This document shows positions 1 through 10,536 of a DNA stretch of 64,000 bases, one piece after another (position 1 is the first letter of the stretch; each line of letters begins with the position of its first letter). This DNA comes from Persicaria tinctoria. Its lineage: Eukaryota > Streptophyta > Magnoliopsida > Caryophyllales > Polygonaceae. The notes under the pieces were generated by a model that had not been told where the DNA came from, did not search any database, and worked only from the letters and a program-made list of their open reading frames with translations. The stretch covers positions 35,485,475 to 35,549,474 of the forward strand of contig JBANSL010000009.1 in the NCBI GenBank assembly GCA_037127255.1, written 5' to 3'. The position numbers were made by a program, and so were the translations under genes.

Positions 1-728
1 AAGGAAAATACAAAGACACTCTCCTCACAGCTTCTGCACAAGATGCAAATCATTAGATTTACCTTATTAGCTTTGTAGTGGTTGACTCAGAAAACAACAA
101 CTCTTGGGAGTGGTTCTTCAGAAAGCTTGAAACAGTCATCCCATCAAGTGAAGAGGTGGTTTTTGTTTTTGAACGTCATCAAAGCATTGCAAGAGCTTTA
201 GAGTTGGTTTACCAAAATGCTAAGCATTATTACTGCAGAAGGCACTTGAAGCAGAATATAATGTCAAAATTCAAGAAGAAGAGTCTTTGTGAGTGGTTTG
301 AAAATGTTGCAATCAGTTAGACAACAGCAGAATTCAATACCTACTTTGAATGCATTACTAATGCCAACAACAAGATGAAGAAATTTCTTGAAGATTTAAA
401 GTTTGAGAAATGGACAAAAGCTTATTCAAAAGCATATAGGTACAATATGATGACTTCAAATAATGCAGAGACGATCAATAACGTCTTCGATGAAGATAGA
501 TCATTCTCAAATATAGAATTACTGAACGCAATCAGAAAGAAGTTAATAAATGGTTCAATGATCGTAAAACAGAATTTAAAAGGAATAACTTTGAGCTTCC
601 AAAAAACATAAGTGATACAATGTACATAAGATGCAATGAATCGGGAATGTACACTGTCAAACAACTGAAGGACTTCCAGTTTGAAGTTGTTGGTGGCAGG
701 AATCAAGTTCGTTCTTGTCAAACAACTG
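1..728 (+). pseudogene. MULE (Mutator-like) transposase fragment
   Basis: Translation in the frame of position 3 gives a MULE transposase core: a GKYKDTLLTA-like strand, VVDSENNNSWEWFF, then ERHQSI, YYCRRHLKQN, and after a stop at about 318 FNTYFECI, NNAETINN and a WFNDRK-like end. This order is typical of plant MuDR/Jittery-type transposases, which cut and paste DNA through a DDE site. The upstream first Asp lies outside the window. The Asp expected in the (I/V)SDRH motif reads Glu (FVFERH), and the FECI Glu is present. In-frame stops at about 54-56 and 318-320 and a frame change near 550 mean it cannot be translated whole. It is a decayed fragment cut by the window edge. I see no terminal inverted repeats. 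Confidence 0.8.
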
Positions 729-749
729 AATGAGCTTCCAAAATTTTCT

Positions 750-1066
750 AGGATTGCAACCAGTCAACTCTTTCATAGGCCTTCTCCATATCTAATTTAA
801 CTGCAATCAACCTCTCCCGTCCCTTAAGGGATTTAAAAGAATGGAAAATTTCATGTGCAATTAGAACATTGTCCTATATTGCCCCATCAGATACAAAAGC
901 TCTTTGAAGTGGGTGAATTAGTTTCCCAACAACCCGTTTTAATCTTTCTTTTAATATTTTTTAGATGATTTTATATAACGTAGAACATAAGCTAATGAGT
1001 TTACAATGAGATGTTGTAGCTGGGTTGTTACATTTTGGCAGTAGCGTGATAAATGTATGGTTAATT
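750..1066 (-). pseudogene. L1-type LINE reverse transcriptase fragment
   Basis: The reverse strand encodes the N-terminal part of a non-LTR reverse transcriptase: [50 protein letters not shown] and [13 protein letters not shown]. Stops interrupt it (after LYKII and inside SDGAI-DN). The same motifs, nearly word for word, occur in the longer LINE at 52.9-56.5 kb, so both belong to one family. Only about 105 codons remain, without the catalytic FADD region. It is a dead fragment adjoining the MULE transposase remnant. Confidence 0.75.
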
Positions 1067-1206
1067 TGTTGGCAAATTTGCATAAGTATACCATAAAGAT
1101 GGGGTGTCATGCAAAACTAGCATTGCTAGTGCTGAATTTGCAAAGGGAGAGAGAAATGTTACTTTTGCAACAAAAAAAAATTGACGCTTTTAACCGATTT
1201 AAGGTT

Positions 1207-1209
<3 letters not shown>

Positions 1210-1256
<47 letters not shown>
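1210..1256. repeat. (GA)n microsatellite
   Basis: An uninterrupted GA run of about 47 bp. Reading frames across it give only Arg-Glu or Ser-Leu repeats and are not coding. Confidence 0.95.
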
Positions 1257-1258
<2 letters not shown>

Positions 1259-1309
1259 TGCAGAGTTGTAGATGAGAAAGGGAGTGATTTCATGGGCACC
1301 CAAAGTTCC

Positions 1310-2030
1310 GGCCCAAAAAAAAGGAGATGATCAGGACACCCGATGGTGTTGGGCTGTTCTAGGACCCTAGCAAAGACTCTAGGACTCACATATAACGACC
1401 GTTCTATTCTCAAACACACCAAGTAACCGAATGCTTATTCCCAAGTGCAAACCTAGGATGATACTACATGGTATGCTCTTATGCATATGCAACACCTACA
1501 TACTATATGACACATTAGACATGAGGTTCGGGTTGCTGAGTAAGCTCCCGTAGGAAACTTACCTGGAGGCGCGCAAAATCCAAGCAATCAACACCAGTAA
1601 TAAGCAATATCCAACAAATCACAACCACCTAACAAACATACAAATATGCATAAGTCTATCTAAAGCACACAAGGCACCCGTAACTATCATACATATCTAC
1701 ACATATCTCATTCCAGATTATTCCATTTTATCTCATAATAAATGAAAAGGCCAAATATATTTTATATATTATTTTATTATGATTTTAATTAAATATATAT
1801 TACTTATAAAATTTGGAGAAAACTCGTCCTCGAGCACCAAGCTTCGATTTTAAAATCCTTCTGGCATCGTTTTAGAATTTGAATTTTAACGGAATTTGAT
1901 TCCGCTTTCGAGCTCCGAGTCTTGATAAATTAATTTGATTCCGATAATAATTTATAAATTCAATATAAATTTTATAGTGTCGGGATTGGGATAGAGCGTC
2001 AAGATTTCAAATTGGTATCTTGTGGGGGGA
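1310..2030 (+). repeat. Gypsy LTR remnant
   Basis: The part around 1345-1570 aligns with 42520-42740 (shared text such as GACCCTAGCAA, GACTCTAGGACTCA and TACTACATG). The part around 1740-1870 resembles the reverse complement of 45640-45750 and 22020-22130 (AT-rich tract followed by CTCGTCCTCGAGCACC). These are therefore decayed pieces of LTR families better preserved elsewhere in the window. No termini or target-site duplication could be found here. Confidence 0.5.
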
Positions 2031-3419
2031 CAATCCCCTATTTTATTTTCTTTTCTCTTTTTCCTCTCTCTATCTCGTGTTCATAACACGTTGCCCTAAG
2101 GAGATTCCTAATTCCTCTATGCCTTGCCTAATACAACTTGCATTTGTTGCCTTGTGCCAATCCACACCATAAAACACTCCATCTGCCTCACTCCCTCTCG
2201 CACTAGTTTTTCACCAACAAACCCAAAGGAAAGCTTTCCTCCTTTCTCCCATTTTGCTCTGCAGAAGCCAGAAGAACCACCACCACCGAGAGCCATCTCT
2301 TTCCACCACCGTCTCATTCCACCGTCACCTCCACATCACCACAACGGTTCTCTCTTCCTCCTCCTCGTTGTATGTCGTAGCCACCACCACTAGAAGCCCT
2401 TCCGCCCCTTGTTCGTCACCATCGTCGTAGCCACCACCACTAGCAGCGCCGCCCCTGTTCGCCATTGAAGGACCGAGCACCTTGTTCTCCTTCCACCGAT
2501 TCCAAGCAACCCAGCAACTTCTTCCTTTCCCTTTGTTTCCCAAGCAACAGCAGCCTATATACCACGACCGAGACGGAGCCCAAACGCTCGCCGAAGCCCG
2601 GGACGCCGCCTACGTCCTCTGTTTTTCCCCCTTCTCAAGGTCGTTTCGATTTTCTCCTTCTTTCCGCCTCTTATGCCCTTCAAAGTCGACCTTTAATCCT
2701 CATTCCCCCTCTCAGGCAACAAGCAAGGCTCCCCTTCTTTCCTCGCAGCCAGAGGCCGCCATTGACGCCGGAGAATCTCCTCGGAAGCCGCTGTAAGTTC
2801 TTCTCCTTTCCCCTCCTTTTCCGCGCGTCATTTGTTCGATTTGGGGTGAGTATTGGTCGGAATTGTCATTTGATTCTCTGGGTAAACTTTGGAGTTGAAC
2901 GAACCACCATCGCCTGAGATTCCCTACTCCTTCTCCCATTTATTTCCCTGTCGTTGTACGTTGTTCCTTCTGTTGGGGAAGAAGGGTTCAGAAGAACCAC
3001 ATTCTCCTTTCTCTTTTATGTGAGCCGGCCAGTTCGGGCCTATTCTTTCGGTTCACTTAAGTCTCATTCGGATCAGACCTTCCTTAACCATTTCGGAATG
3101 GCTCTCTAGAAAAGACTTGCGGGTAGTACCCAAAAGTCCCCAGTTCGAACCCCAGATATGGCCTCTCTTTATTTACAAATTCAAGGATCAGACCTTCCTT
3201 TCTTTTTTTTGGATCCGGATTGGGGTCTGTTTCTTTCTTTGGGCACGGGCTAGGAGTTTTGTTAAGTTGATTGATTTAGTTTGTTTTATGCTATGTTATT
3301 ACTTTTGATAGAGTATATTTTAGTCATGTTTTAGATATAGATTTGCATATTATTTTAGAGCATTTTTACATATTTTATAGCTTAATTTGTATTAGTTGGT
3401 TTTTTGAGTCTACACTAGT
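2031..3419. other. CT/C-rich region, no confident gene
   Basis: This stretch is pyrimidine- and C-rich (2040-2800) and open in several frames at once, which is composition rather than coding evidence. A possible splice donor (GTAAGTTC near 2792) follows a short open stretch, but I recognise no domain. A B-box-like GTTCGAACCCC occurs near 3142. It could be the leader of an LTR element whose right part is described next, or a decayed 5' gene end. Confidence 0.3.
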
Positions 3420-4370
3420 GTTTTTACATATTTCAGGTAATTTCGGTTAGATCATATGGATTTGGATTTGAAGGCTCGTTGTTTATGGGATCGTAGTACA
3501 AATTGGAGGCCAATTTGGTGGGCCGGCTACATAGCCTACATATATGTCGGGTTGATGAATTACGTATTGCGGAGGGAATGAGGCATGGCTCGGTCTTAGA
3601 AAGAGGGGGGCGTGTATACGGAGCCGAACGGTGACCGACTGACTTTACATTCGTATACCCTAATTGTTTTTGTCTTATTTTTATGGAGATCTAAACTTCT
3701 CTATTTCGTCTATGGATTGAAGCTTTGGTTTGATAAAATTGTAAGATTTATATTCTTGTTCTATTCCTATTGATTCGTATTGATTCTTTTGCCATTATTG
3801 TTGATTTCTTCTAGTCGGTACAACTAGTTGAGATTATTGCTAGGATTTTGTAGATTCCTCGTAGCGAACCTTAATCCATAGTAGCAATCATGCCTTTTTA
3901 AGATTCGTAGGACTAAACTAGTGTGTAGAGAATCAATTACATGTTAAATACTGACTCGTAGCTTGGTGTTGCATGTATCCTGGTTAGTCCTTAATCTTAA
4001 TGCTACTATTAGGTTGAATCATGACCGTGTTAGTGTTATCTAATTAGTAAGGGTTACTAGTACTCGTAGGACTAGTAATTTACACAAGATCATAACAGGA
4101 ACAATAATAGGATGAGAAGAGAACTTGAAGAAGAATCAAGGATCAACTAGTCAAATTAAAGTGGATGTTTATAGATGAAACTTTATCCTTAATTGTTATC
4201 TCCGTTAACTTGTTTATATTTTATTTTGTTTTCTTTCTTATTTTCACCACTCTAAAACCCCCTTTCGTTCTCTTAATTGGTAAATAGACACTACTTAGGA
4301 ATACCTTGATTCTCTGTGGGATCGACTCGTGCTTACCACGCTACATTAGTTAGGTAGGTTCGAAATATGT
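3420..4370 (+). repeat. Athila/Tat-type LTR remnant (3' part)
   Basis: The tract ends in CTCTGTGGGATCGACTCGTG followed by CTTACCAC, a phrase typical of the 3' part of Athila/Tat Ty3/gypsy LTRs. The equivalent (GTGGATTCGATCCTGACT) is found in the minus-strand LTRs at 5947 and 17065. No primer site or gag follows, so the internal part is gone. The family assignment is by resemblance only. Confidence 0.4.
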
Positions 4371-4929
4371 ACAAAGAGTTTTTTTTCCACTGCAGGATGA
4401 ATTCAACAAGGATGTTGGTGTGCGCATCCCCGGACTGTTGGATTGGAAATGTGTATGACAGATTCAGTGACTGTGGTGGGGGGTGCTGCTGCTCCTTGTA
4501 TGACAGTAGCACAATCAAATGGTGCTATCTGTGTTGGAGCTATGAGGACTGATGTGGGTTGTTTAGCCACCTATTTATCCAATGAAAACAAAAGTAGGAC
4601 AACAAAAGGTGCGACAAGTTCAAATGAAGGGGGTGTTGTCCAACAACAAAGGAGGAAGGGTGGGGAGAAAGTTGCTATAGAGTGTTGGAAGTCTTGCTAC
4701 TGTTATTAGGGGAGGATAGGTGAAGGAGGAAGTCCATACATATATTTTTTTAAGTGGGTTTGCTTAGAGAGTGGGGGTACTCATATGATATTGTAGTGTC
4801 TAGCATGGTCTACGTGGTACGATGTTATTGTTTTCTTGCGGTTAGACCCCTTGTTTGGTCTTAACCACCCTTTTGTAACTTTGTTACATACATCTATATA
4901 GTTACCTCTTCAAGACTTTATTTTATGTT
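4371..4929. other. Intergenic, no recognised feature
   Basis: Overlapping short frames occur at 4367-4709. None shows a domain, a signal peptide or a homologous frame elsewhere in the window. I call nothing here. Confidence 0.4.
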
Positions 4930-4988
4930 AGCCTATTAGCTCAAACAGTAAAGAACATATCGATGTGGGTTCGAATCCCACATAGGCT
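4930..4988 (+). other. tRNA-like left arm, anticodon arm missing
   Basis: The first 7 nt (AGCCTAT) pair perfectly with the last 7 (ATAGGCT). The next two bases are TA, as in a tRNA. A D-stem GCTC/GAAC has one mismatch. The T-arm is perfect: stem GTGGG/CCCAC around TTCGAAT, directly abutting the acceptor stem. Only 8 nt separate the D- and T-arms, so the anticodon arm is absent and it cannot be a working tRNA. The T-arm includes a good pol III B-box (GGTTCGAATCC). Confidence 0.7.
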
Positions 4989-5651
4989 ATAAATCGTACA
5001 CCGGATATATCAAATCTTGTGGGTTTCTAGTGTTTGAATGGGCATATAGCATGCTCTTCGTGTTGTCAATTGTCAATCTTATGGAATTCTAGTTGTAGTG
5101 TTTTAACTAATTCCTTGAAAGTCACTTCATTTGTTACTAAGGTATTATTATTTGAGAAAAGTGGTATGACATCCAATGAAAATAAAAATTCCATGGTATC
5201 TTTTCAATCTTTCTTTCCTTTATTTTGGGGCCTTGGAGGAGGTGTTTTTGTAGACAGTGAGATTATATTTGATTCATCAATCATGGAGATATGACTGAGA
5301 AGGCAATCAAAATAATTCATTGCTCTGCATACCTCAAACACTGAGATTATGTCCATATATTGCACATGAACAATGCCTTTAATTTAAACTTAAAAATCTA
5401 TTAATCCAAACTAAATCATGTACCTCACACATATAACATATGTAACTAAATATTAGAGAACCAAAAATAATCGAAAAAATGACCTAATCAGATCCTAACT
5501 AACCCAAAAAAAAGGCGAGAAAACAACAAAAACTGCGAATCTTCTACTACTACATGTTCAAAAGGCAACATCAAGAGGACTCCATTAACAACATAGTTTT
5601 CAATCACATCTAGTGAAATGGAATAGCTATGCAGAACTCACAATTTTAGAT

Positions 5652-5721
5652 AGCTTATGTGGGATTCGAATCCACATCTTTGTGCATAGGCACATTGCTC
5701 TACCACTTGAGCGAAAAGACT
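5652..5721 (-). other. tRNA-like right arm
   Basis: Read on the minus strand: a D-arm GCTC-AAGTGGTA-GAGC (perfect stem), a short hairpin TGTGC-CTAT-GCACA where the anticodon arm should be (loop of 4 instead of 7), and a T-arm GTGGA-TTCGAAT-CCCAC with one mismatch. The acceptor halves AGTCTTT/ATAAGCT pair poorly. It is tRNA-derived and not functional. It points toward the left arm. Confidence 0.7.
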
Positions 5722-5946
5722 TAAAATTTCAAAGAAAAAATGAGTGGAGAAAACTTGCAGGAGAAAAAATGATGTTCACTGACACTGGCAATGATAGGTA
5801 TATGCTTGCATAAGTTTTATCACATGAAACCAACGGGAAAATGCCACAAAAGGTTGAATATCCTTGCAAATAAGAAGAAATATAGAAAAAAAAAATCAAG
5901 GTTCAAGATTTATGAAAAATTCAGGAGGGTACATGTTTGTAAGTGT
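5722..5946. other. Short flank, no feature
   Basis: AT-rich sequence between the tRNA-like element and the gypsy LTR. No coding or repeat signal was seen. Confidence 0.5.
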
Positions 5947-8107
5947 TGTGAGGAGGAAATCAAGTATGAAATATAACAAAATAGATCAAACCAGATTTAG
6001 GCCCACGCAAATAATTACATGACTCCTCCAATGCAGTAAGAGATAGTCAGGATCGAATCCACGAGGAAGTGTGTCAGCGGATCCTAGGCAGCTGTAAATC
6101 TCACAGAAAAGTAAACAGAAGACAGAAACAAAGGAAAAAAGAAAGAAAGACAGAAATAACAAACGAAAGCAAGAAATAAAAGCAAAGACAGAAGCTTTAC
6201 TCGATCTCGACCAGGGCTAACTCGAGATCGACAACAGAACTGGACAACAGAAACTCAGAAATCACAGCAGACAGCAAACCCAGCAAGGGCATCTCGATCT
6301 CGACAAGCACAACTCCAGATCGACAAGAAATAGCAGAAACAGAAATTTCAAAATCGAAAACAGAAACAGAAACTCAACTCGACGTAGACAAAAAAGCCAA
6401 CTCGAGATCGACTAAGGTCTACTCGATCTCGACAAGCCTCTCGTCTATCTCGACTAAAACACAGAAAATATAGATTCCAGATTCGAACACAGATTTCAGA
6501 ATTTCGACAGGAATAAACTCAATATAATAAAGAACTTCCAAAGCTAGGGTATCAACACCACAATGATAACCGTGCAAAGTAACACATAAATGCATAAAAG
6601 ATCATGCTTTCCATCAAAATAACTTTCGTTACTAACAAATAGACATATAGAGGCTTTCGCATAAACCCTAATTGTTACTAACCCTTTTCACATAATTAAC
6701 CCAAGTTGTATTAAGATCACTTTTGCTTCAATAACACAAACAAGGATCACCTTCAACTTTCGCAAAAGAATCATGCTCATAGGGATAGAAGACGAATTGC
6801 ATAACAAGATCTGACCTTTACCGCATCACCTCACATGGCCACCGTCGGGCTCACCCCAGCCCCAGAAGTGGGTGGACTACTCGCTCTTCATCATCAAGAA
6901 AGACATCAAATAACAAAAGAAACTAACTTGCATTGAATTAAATAAAGAAAGCTTACAACCAACAAGACAAATCCGCTCTCGCCTTTCCACCTTGCTTGCC
7001 ACAAACTTTCTCTCCCTACTCCTACTTACTTGAATGGAATTGTGTCTGGAATTGAATGAATGAAAAACCAGCCCCTAGGGCTTTATTTATATCTTTCTAT
7101 TCCTTGCTAATCAAGGATAGAATATATCTATCTATATCTAAAAAGCTTAAAAGATAAATAAAAGCACTTAAAGAATTAAATCTATAAGGAAAAAATAAAT
7201 CTAAAATAGGCAAATATCTTCTTGTTGATAGATCTTGTCTTCCATGGATAGTTTATAGATAGATGTAGGATAGATCTCGGCTTCCTTCGGCCCCAAGGAC
7301 TCCTAAACCGAGTAGGATTCGTCAAACCGCGTAACGCGCTCCCGAACACGGCTCGTCGATCTCGACCAAGCCAACTCGAGATCGAGTAGGGTGGTCGTCG
7401 ACTTGGGTTGGCTGGCTTGGTCGGGTAGCTCTGCTCGACATGGCTCGGATAGGTGCGGTGCTGAGTCCTCGATCTCGACCAAGCCTCCTCGAGATCGAGT
7501 AGAGGTGGTGCTCGGCTTCTCCGTTTTCGGCTTCTCGACTTGGCACAGCTCGTCGACTCCGGACATGGCGTCGAAGTGTGGTCGATCTCGACAAGAGTTA
7601 CTCGAGATCGAGTTGGCTTCCGGAGTCGGGTTGTCTCTGACTCAGTGTCCTCGATCAGCTCTGCTCGACCAGGTGTGCTCGGACAGCCTTTGTCGAGATC
7701 GAGTAAGTGTACTCGAGATCGAGTAAAGTTCTCTCAGCTTTCTGCTCTGTTCTTGAAACGCACTTTCCTAAGTCCTCATTCGTCGGATTGACGCATATGA
7801 CCATGCGTTGGAAAGCTCTTTCTGAGGGCTACAACTCTCATGAAGGCATCAAAGCTTCATTCATAACGACGAATGGTGAAAAATGGCATTTTCTCCAGCT
7901 GCACCATTCTTAGCTTCTCCATGAGTTTCCTTTAAGCTCCAAAGTGCGTCCGATTTCTGCGAAATATAACCAAAACTTGTGTAGACCTCCATATATTGCA
8001 AATAAGTGTAAACTACACATATTCTGTATTATTCTAACCCAAATGCATGCAATGTATGCAGAAATCGATATAAAAGTAAGTGTAAAACATGGCAAATTAG
8101 GCTCACA
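5947..8107 (-). repeat. 3' LTR of the Athila/Tat-like element
   Basis: Plus-strand text runs TGTGAGGAG...GGCTCACA and matches 17065-19230 throughout. It contains two clusters (about 6198-6450 and 7345-7725) of the motif TCGATCTCGA and its reverse complement TCGAGATCGA, usually in inverted pairs about 10 bp apart. Small frames here read through those motifs (for example LVEIE and STRSR) and are not genes. Confidence 0.9.
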
Positions 8108-9600
8108 ACAAACACCTCATACTTAAGCTTGCTTGTCCTCAAGCAATACTTTTACTTGTCATTCAGGGGAAGAAATCAAAACTCTCAACATATCAGATTC
8201 ATTCTCATATAACCCTGCAGTCAATTACCATCCTTGAAAAGGTACTAGTGTCACAAATCCATGCATGTGAAATTTAAAGAGCAACATCTACTCACAAAAG
8301 GAGGGTTATGCAAAAACATTCATAAGTGACAAAGCATTAATAATCAAGAGGACTTTAATTTAAGCTCAATAGGGAGTAGATTGGTAAAAAGCTAAAGGTG
8401 GGCAATTTTTGGGCAATGTGGTGCTAATGATCTGGGGAAATGGAGTATTTCCAAACTGAATTTCATACCACATTCTTTCTCCATAAGATTCATCACCTTT
8501 CATACTGCTTTTTCTCAATAATAATGCTTTTACCTCTCTAACCTCAGCACTGCCTTCTCGCGAGTCGCAAACATGGGTGTCATGAATGGCCCCGGATACT
8601 TAGTGCTTTGAACTCCTCAAAATGTGTCCCATCTCTCCAAACTATTATCTTAGAGGACAGGGTCAATCTACCTTTATCTCTTGAGGTGATTGGATTTTCT
8701 TTCACTCATTAAATTTTCCATGTATTTTTCAAACTATTTCCCGCGAAACTCCAATAATGATAATAACAACACAACAACCATATAATAACTCCATAATGTA
8801 ACTTTCATTCTCAACATAATCCCCGGATAAGGTAAAGAATGGGCAATATTTAGAACATGTGGAGCAATAATTGAAACAAGGCATAATATGGCTTTTGTGT
8901 AATGCATAAGCATAGGTAAGGCTAGGATATAACAATATGAGCATTATATGGAAATCTAAAGTCCTCCATCCTCTTATCATGCAACATGTCAAAAGCAATT
9001 TCAAATTTATCTCCTTTCATGGTTTTCAAGAAAATATGCACTTCATTGTGACTTTCCTTTACTAGGCAATTTCATGCTATATCTCTAATGAATCCAATTT
9101 TGCATCGTCGAGTTCAATATAAAGCTTCCATGACATTAATCAAAATTTTCAATGGGGGTCATTTTTATAAACTTTTGAAAACATGTATATAAGCCCATAA
9201 ATATCAAATATGAATTCCAAAGTAGCCATGTATAAGCAATTCAAGGAATAAACTTTAAACATGCACACCAAAATGTCAAATATGGCAAATATGCACAAAG
9301 TAAGCCCTTCCCCCACCCCATACTTAAACACTACAGTGTCCTCAGTGTATAAAAACAAGGGTAGAGAAAGAAACTCACTAGACAGGTGTGCAGGGCCTCT
9401 TAATATCGAAAAGAATGCCTAGGCCGAGTCTGAATATAGCTTGCTTCTATCCATGGACCTGAAAAGTGCAGAAGACATATACCCATAATAGAAAAACTAA
9501 AAGTGTTCAAAACCAAAAACAAACAAAACAATGTACAAAAATAATTGTCTATGTACAAGCTCTAGATTTTATAGTCGCTAGGCCGACTTCTCCATTTAGC
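8108..9600 (-). other. 3' untranslated internal region and PPT of the gypsy element
   Basis: On the minus strand this noncoding tail ends at the LTR with TTGAGGACAAGCAAGCTTAA and then GTATGAGGTG, the plant Athila/Tat phrase that precedes the 3' LTR and serves as the polypurine region. A second such phrase (CACTGAGGACACTGTAG with GTATGGGGTGGGGG) lies near 9305-9345. Short open frames at 8729-9358 have no recognisable domain. Confidence 0.6.
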
Positions 9601-9891
9601 TCAAGGTGGCATTTGCAGGGCCCATGTAGCTTGGGCTTCGAATAGGACTCCATTCTTGTCCATCAGCTGCAATCCTCCAGAATGGATCTTGTTCACCACG
9701 AAAGGCCCCATCCGCTTCTTGTTGAATTTATTAGGGAACCAATGATCCTTTGATTTAGAGACATAGAGCTTGTCTCCAACTTCATACTCTTTGGGCTCAT
9801 CATTGGATATCCTACATAAGCGTACATACCAAGGCAAACCTCTCCCATGTATAGATAGATCTTTAATGGAAATAGGAGAAGAAAGATCCAT
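9601..9891 (-). pseudogene. Integrase C-terminal remnant
   Basis: The 96-residue frame includes YEVGDKLYVSKSKDHWFPNK and then RMGPFVVNKI and LQLMDKNG. This resembles the DNA-binding C-terminal part of Ty3/gypsy integrases (a V(G)DKVLL...L..RW.GPF.V pattern). Zinc finger and DDE core are missing. In the element's own direction the preceding coding unit is the protease at 14163-15158, so the RT, RNase H and integrase core were lost by deletion. The nested copia sits directly upstream. Confidence 0.6.
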
Positions 9892-9912
9892 ACCTTGGCT
9901 TACCTTCGCGGA

Positions 9913-10050
9913 TGATAGATTACATAGGTTTCATATTGTATAGTGGGCTAAAAGCCCGTTAAGGCCCAATACCTGTGTAACCTATATATATGTTATATCA
10001 ATGAATGGAAACCCTCGGGGAGGACTTTACATCAATTCCGCTATTCTACA
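9913..10050 (+). repeat. Copia 5' LTR
   Basis: 138 bp, identical to 13805-13942 base for base. It has TG...CA ends and a TATA-like CCTATATATATG internally that could serve as promoter. Confidence 0.97.
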
Positions 10051-10063
10051 TGGTATCACAGCC
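10051..10063 (+). promoter_or_regulatory. Copia primer binding site (initiator tRNA-Met)
   Basis: TGGTATCACAGCC abuts the 5' LTR. It differs by one base from the usual TGGTATCAGAGCC complementary to the 3' end of initiator tRNA-Met. Confidence 0.9.
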
Positions 10064-10530
10064 TTTTCTTCCTAACGGAACCCTAAACTGATCCTCCCTC
10101 TTCCTCCGACCTTCCTCCTCACCGCCGCCTCTCCAGCCCCTGCTCTCGACAACACCGCGCACAGCGACACCGCCGCCTTCTCCCTCTCCAAGGCCACCGT
10201 TGCCGGATCCGCCATCCTCGGATCCCCTGCACCGCCACCCTTCCCCCTCCCTTTCCCGGCCCGCGTCGTCCCCAGGCGCGCCCGCGACAGCTTCAGCGCG
10301 CCCGCGCCGTCCCCAACGCGCCCGCGCCGTCCCCGCGCCTTCCCCAGCGCCCGCGCCGTCCCCAACGCGCCCGCGCAAGGCCACCCTCCCGCGTCGTCCC
10401 CATGCATCCATACTCTACCTCTCGACATGCCGGCCCTCACGCCTGTCTGACATCGCCTGATCCAGGCTATGTTCCGCCAGCTCTGCATCACGCCGTCTCC
10501 TCTACGCAGCAGACATCTTCAGATTCTTCT
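10064..10530 (+). other. Copia leader where gag should be
   Basis: GC-rich, proline/alanine/arginine-coding in several frames, with repeats of GCGCCCGCGCCGTCCCC at about 10275-10375. I see no gag (UBN2-like) domain and no CX2CX4HX4C knuckle. In the polyprotein frame the last residues (PPALHHAVSS...SSDSS) run into a TGA at 10531-10533. The related pattern in copia elements is SS/DSSWYMDTGATSHM, so the stop most simply arose from a Trp codon. Confidence 0.6.
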
Positions 10531-10536
10531 TGATAC

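Larger units (their letters stand above)
4930..5721. mobile_element. Element with inward-facing tRNA-like ends (copy 1)
   Basis: The two ends are inverted copies of a tRNA-like sequence: plus-oriented at 4930-4988 and minus-oriented at 5652-5721. They share GCTCAA, GTGG.TTCGAAT and CCCACATA. About 660 bp lie between them, with no coding sequence I can recognise. The same arrangement recurs at 58065-58782, so it is a family and not a chance pair of tRNA pseudogenes. I could not define a target-site duplication. It may be a foldback or MITE-like element, or two SINE heads joined head-on. Confidence 0.6.

Noticed and set aside
2465..2917. 150-codon Pro/Ser-rich frame as a gene
   Set aside because: C/T-rich sequence open in several frames, no domain, no homologous frame and flanked by LTR remnants.
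7303..7791. Open frames on both strands in the gypsy LTR (also at 18324-18914)
   Set aside because: They read through the TCGATCTCGA motif cluster, recur in both LTRs and contain no domain.
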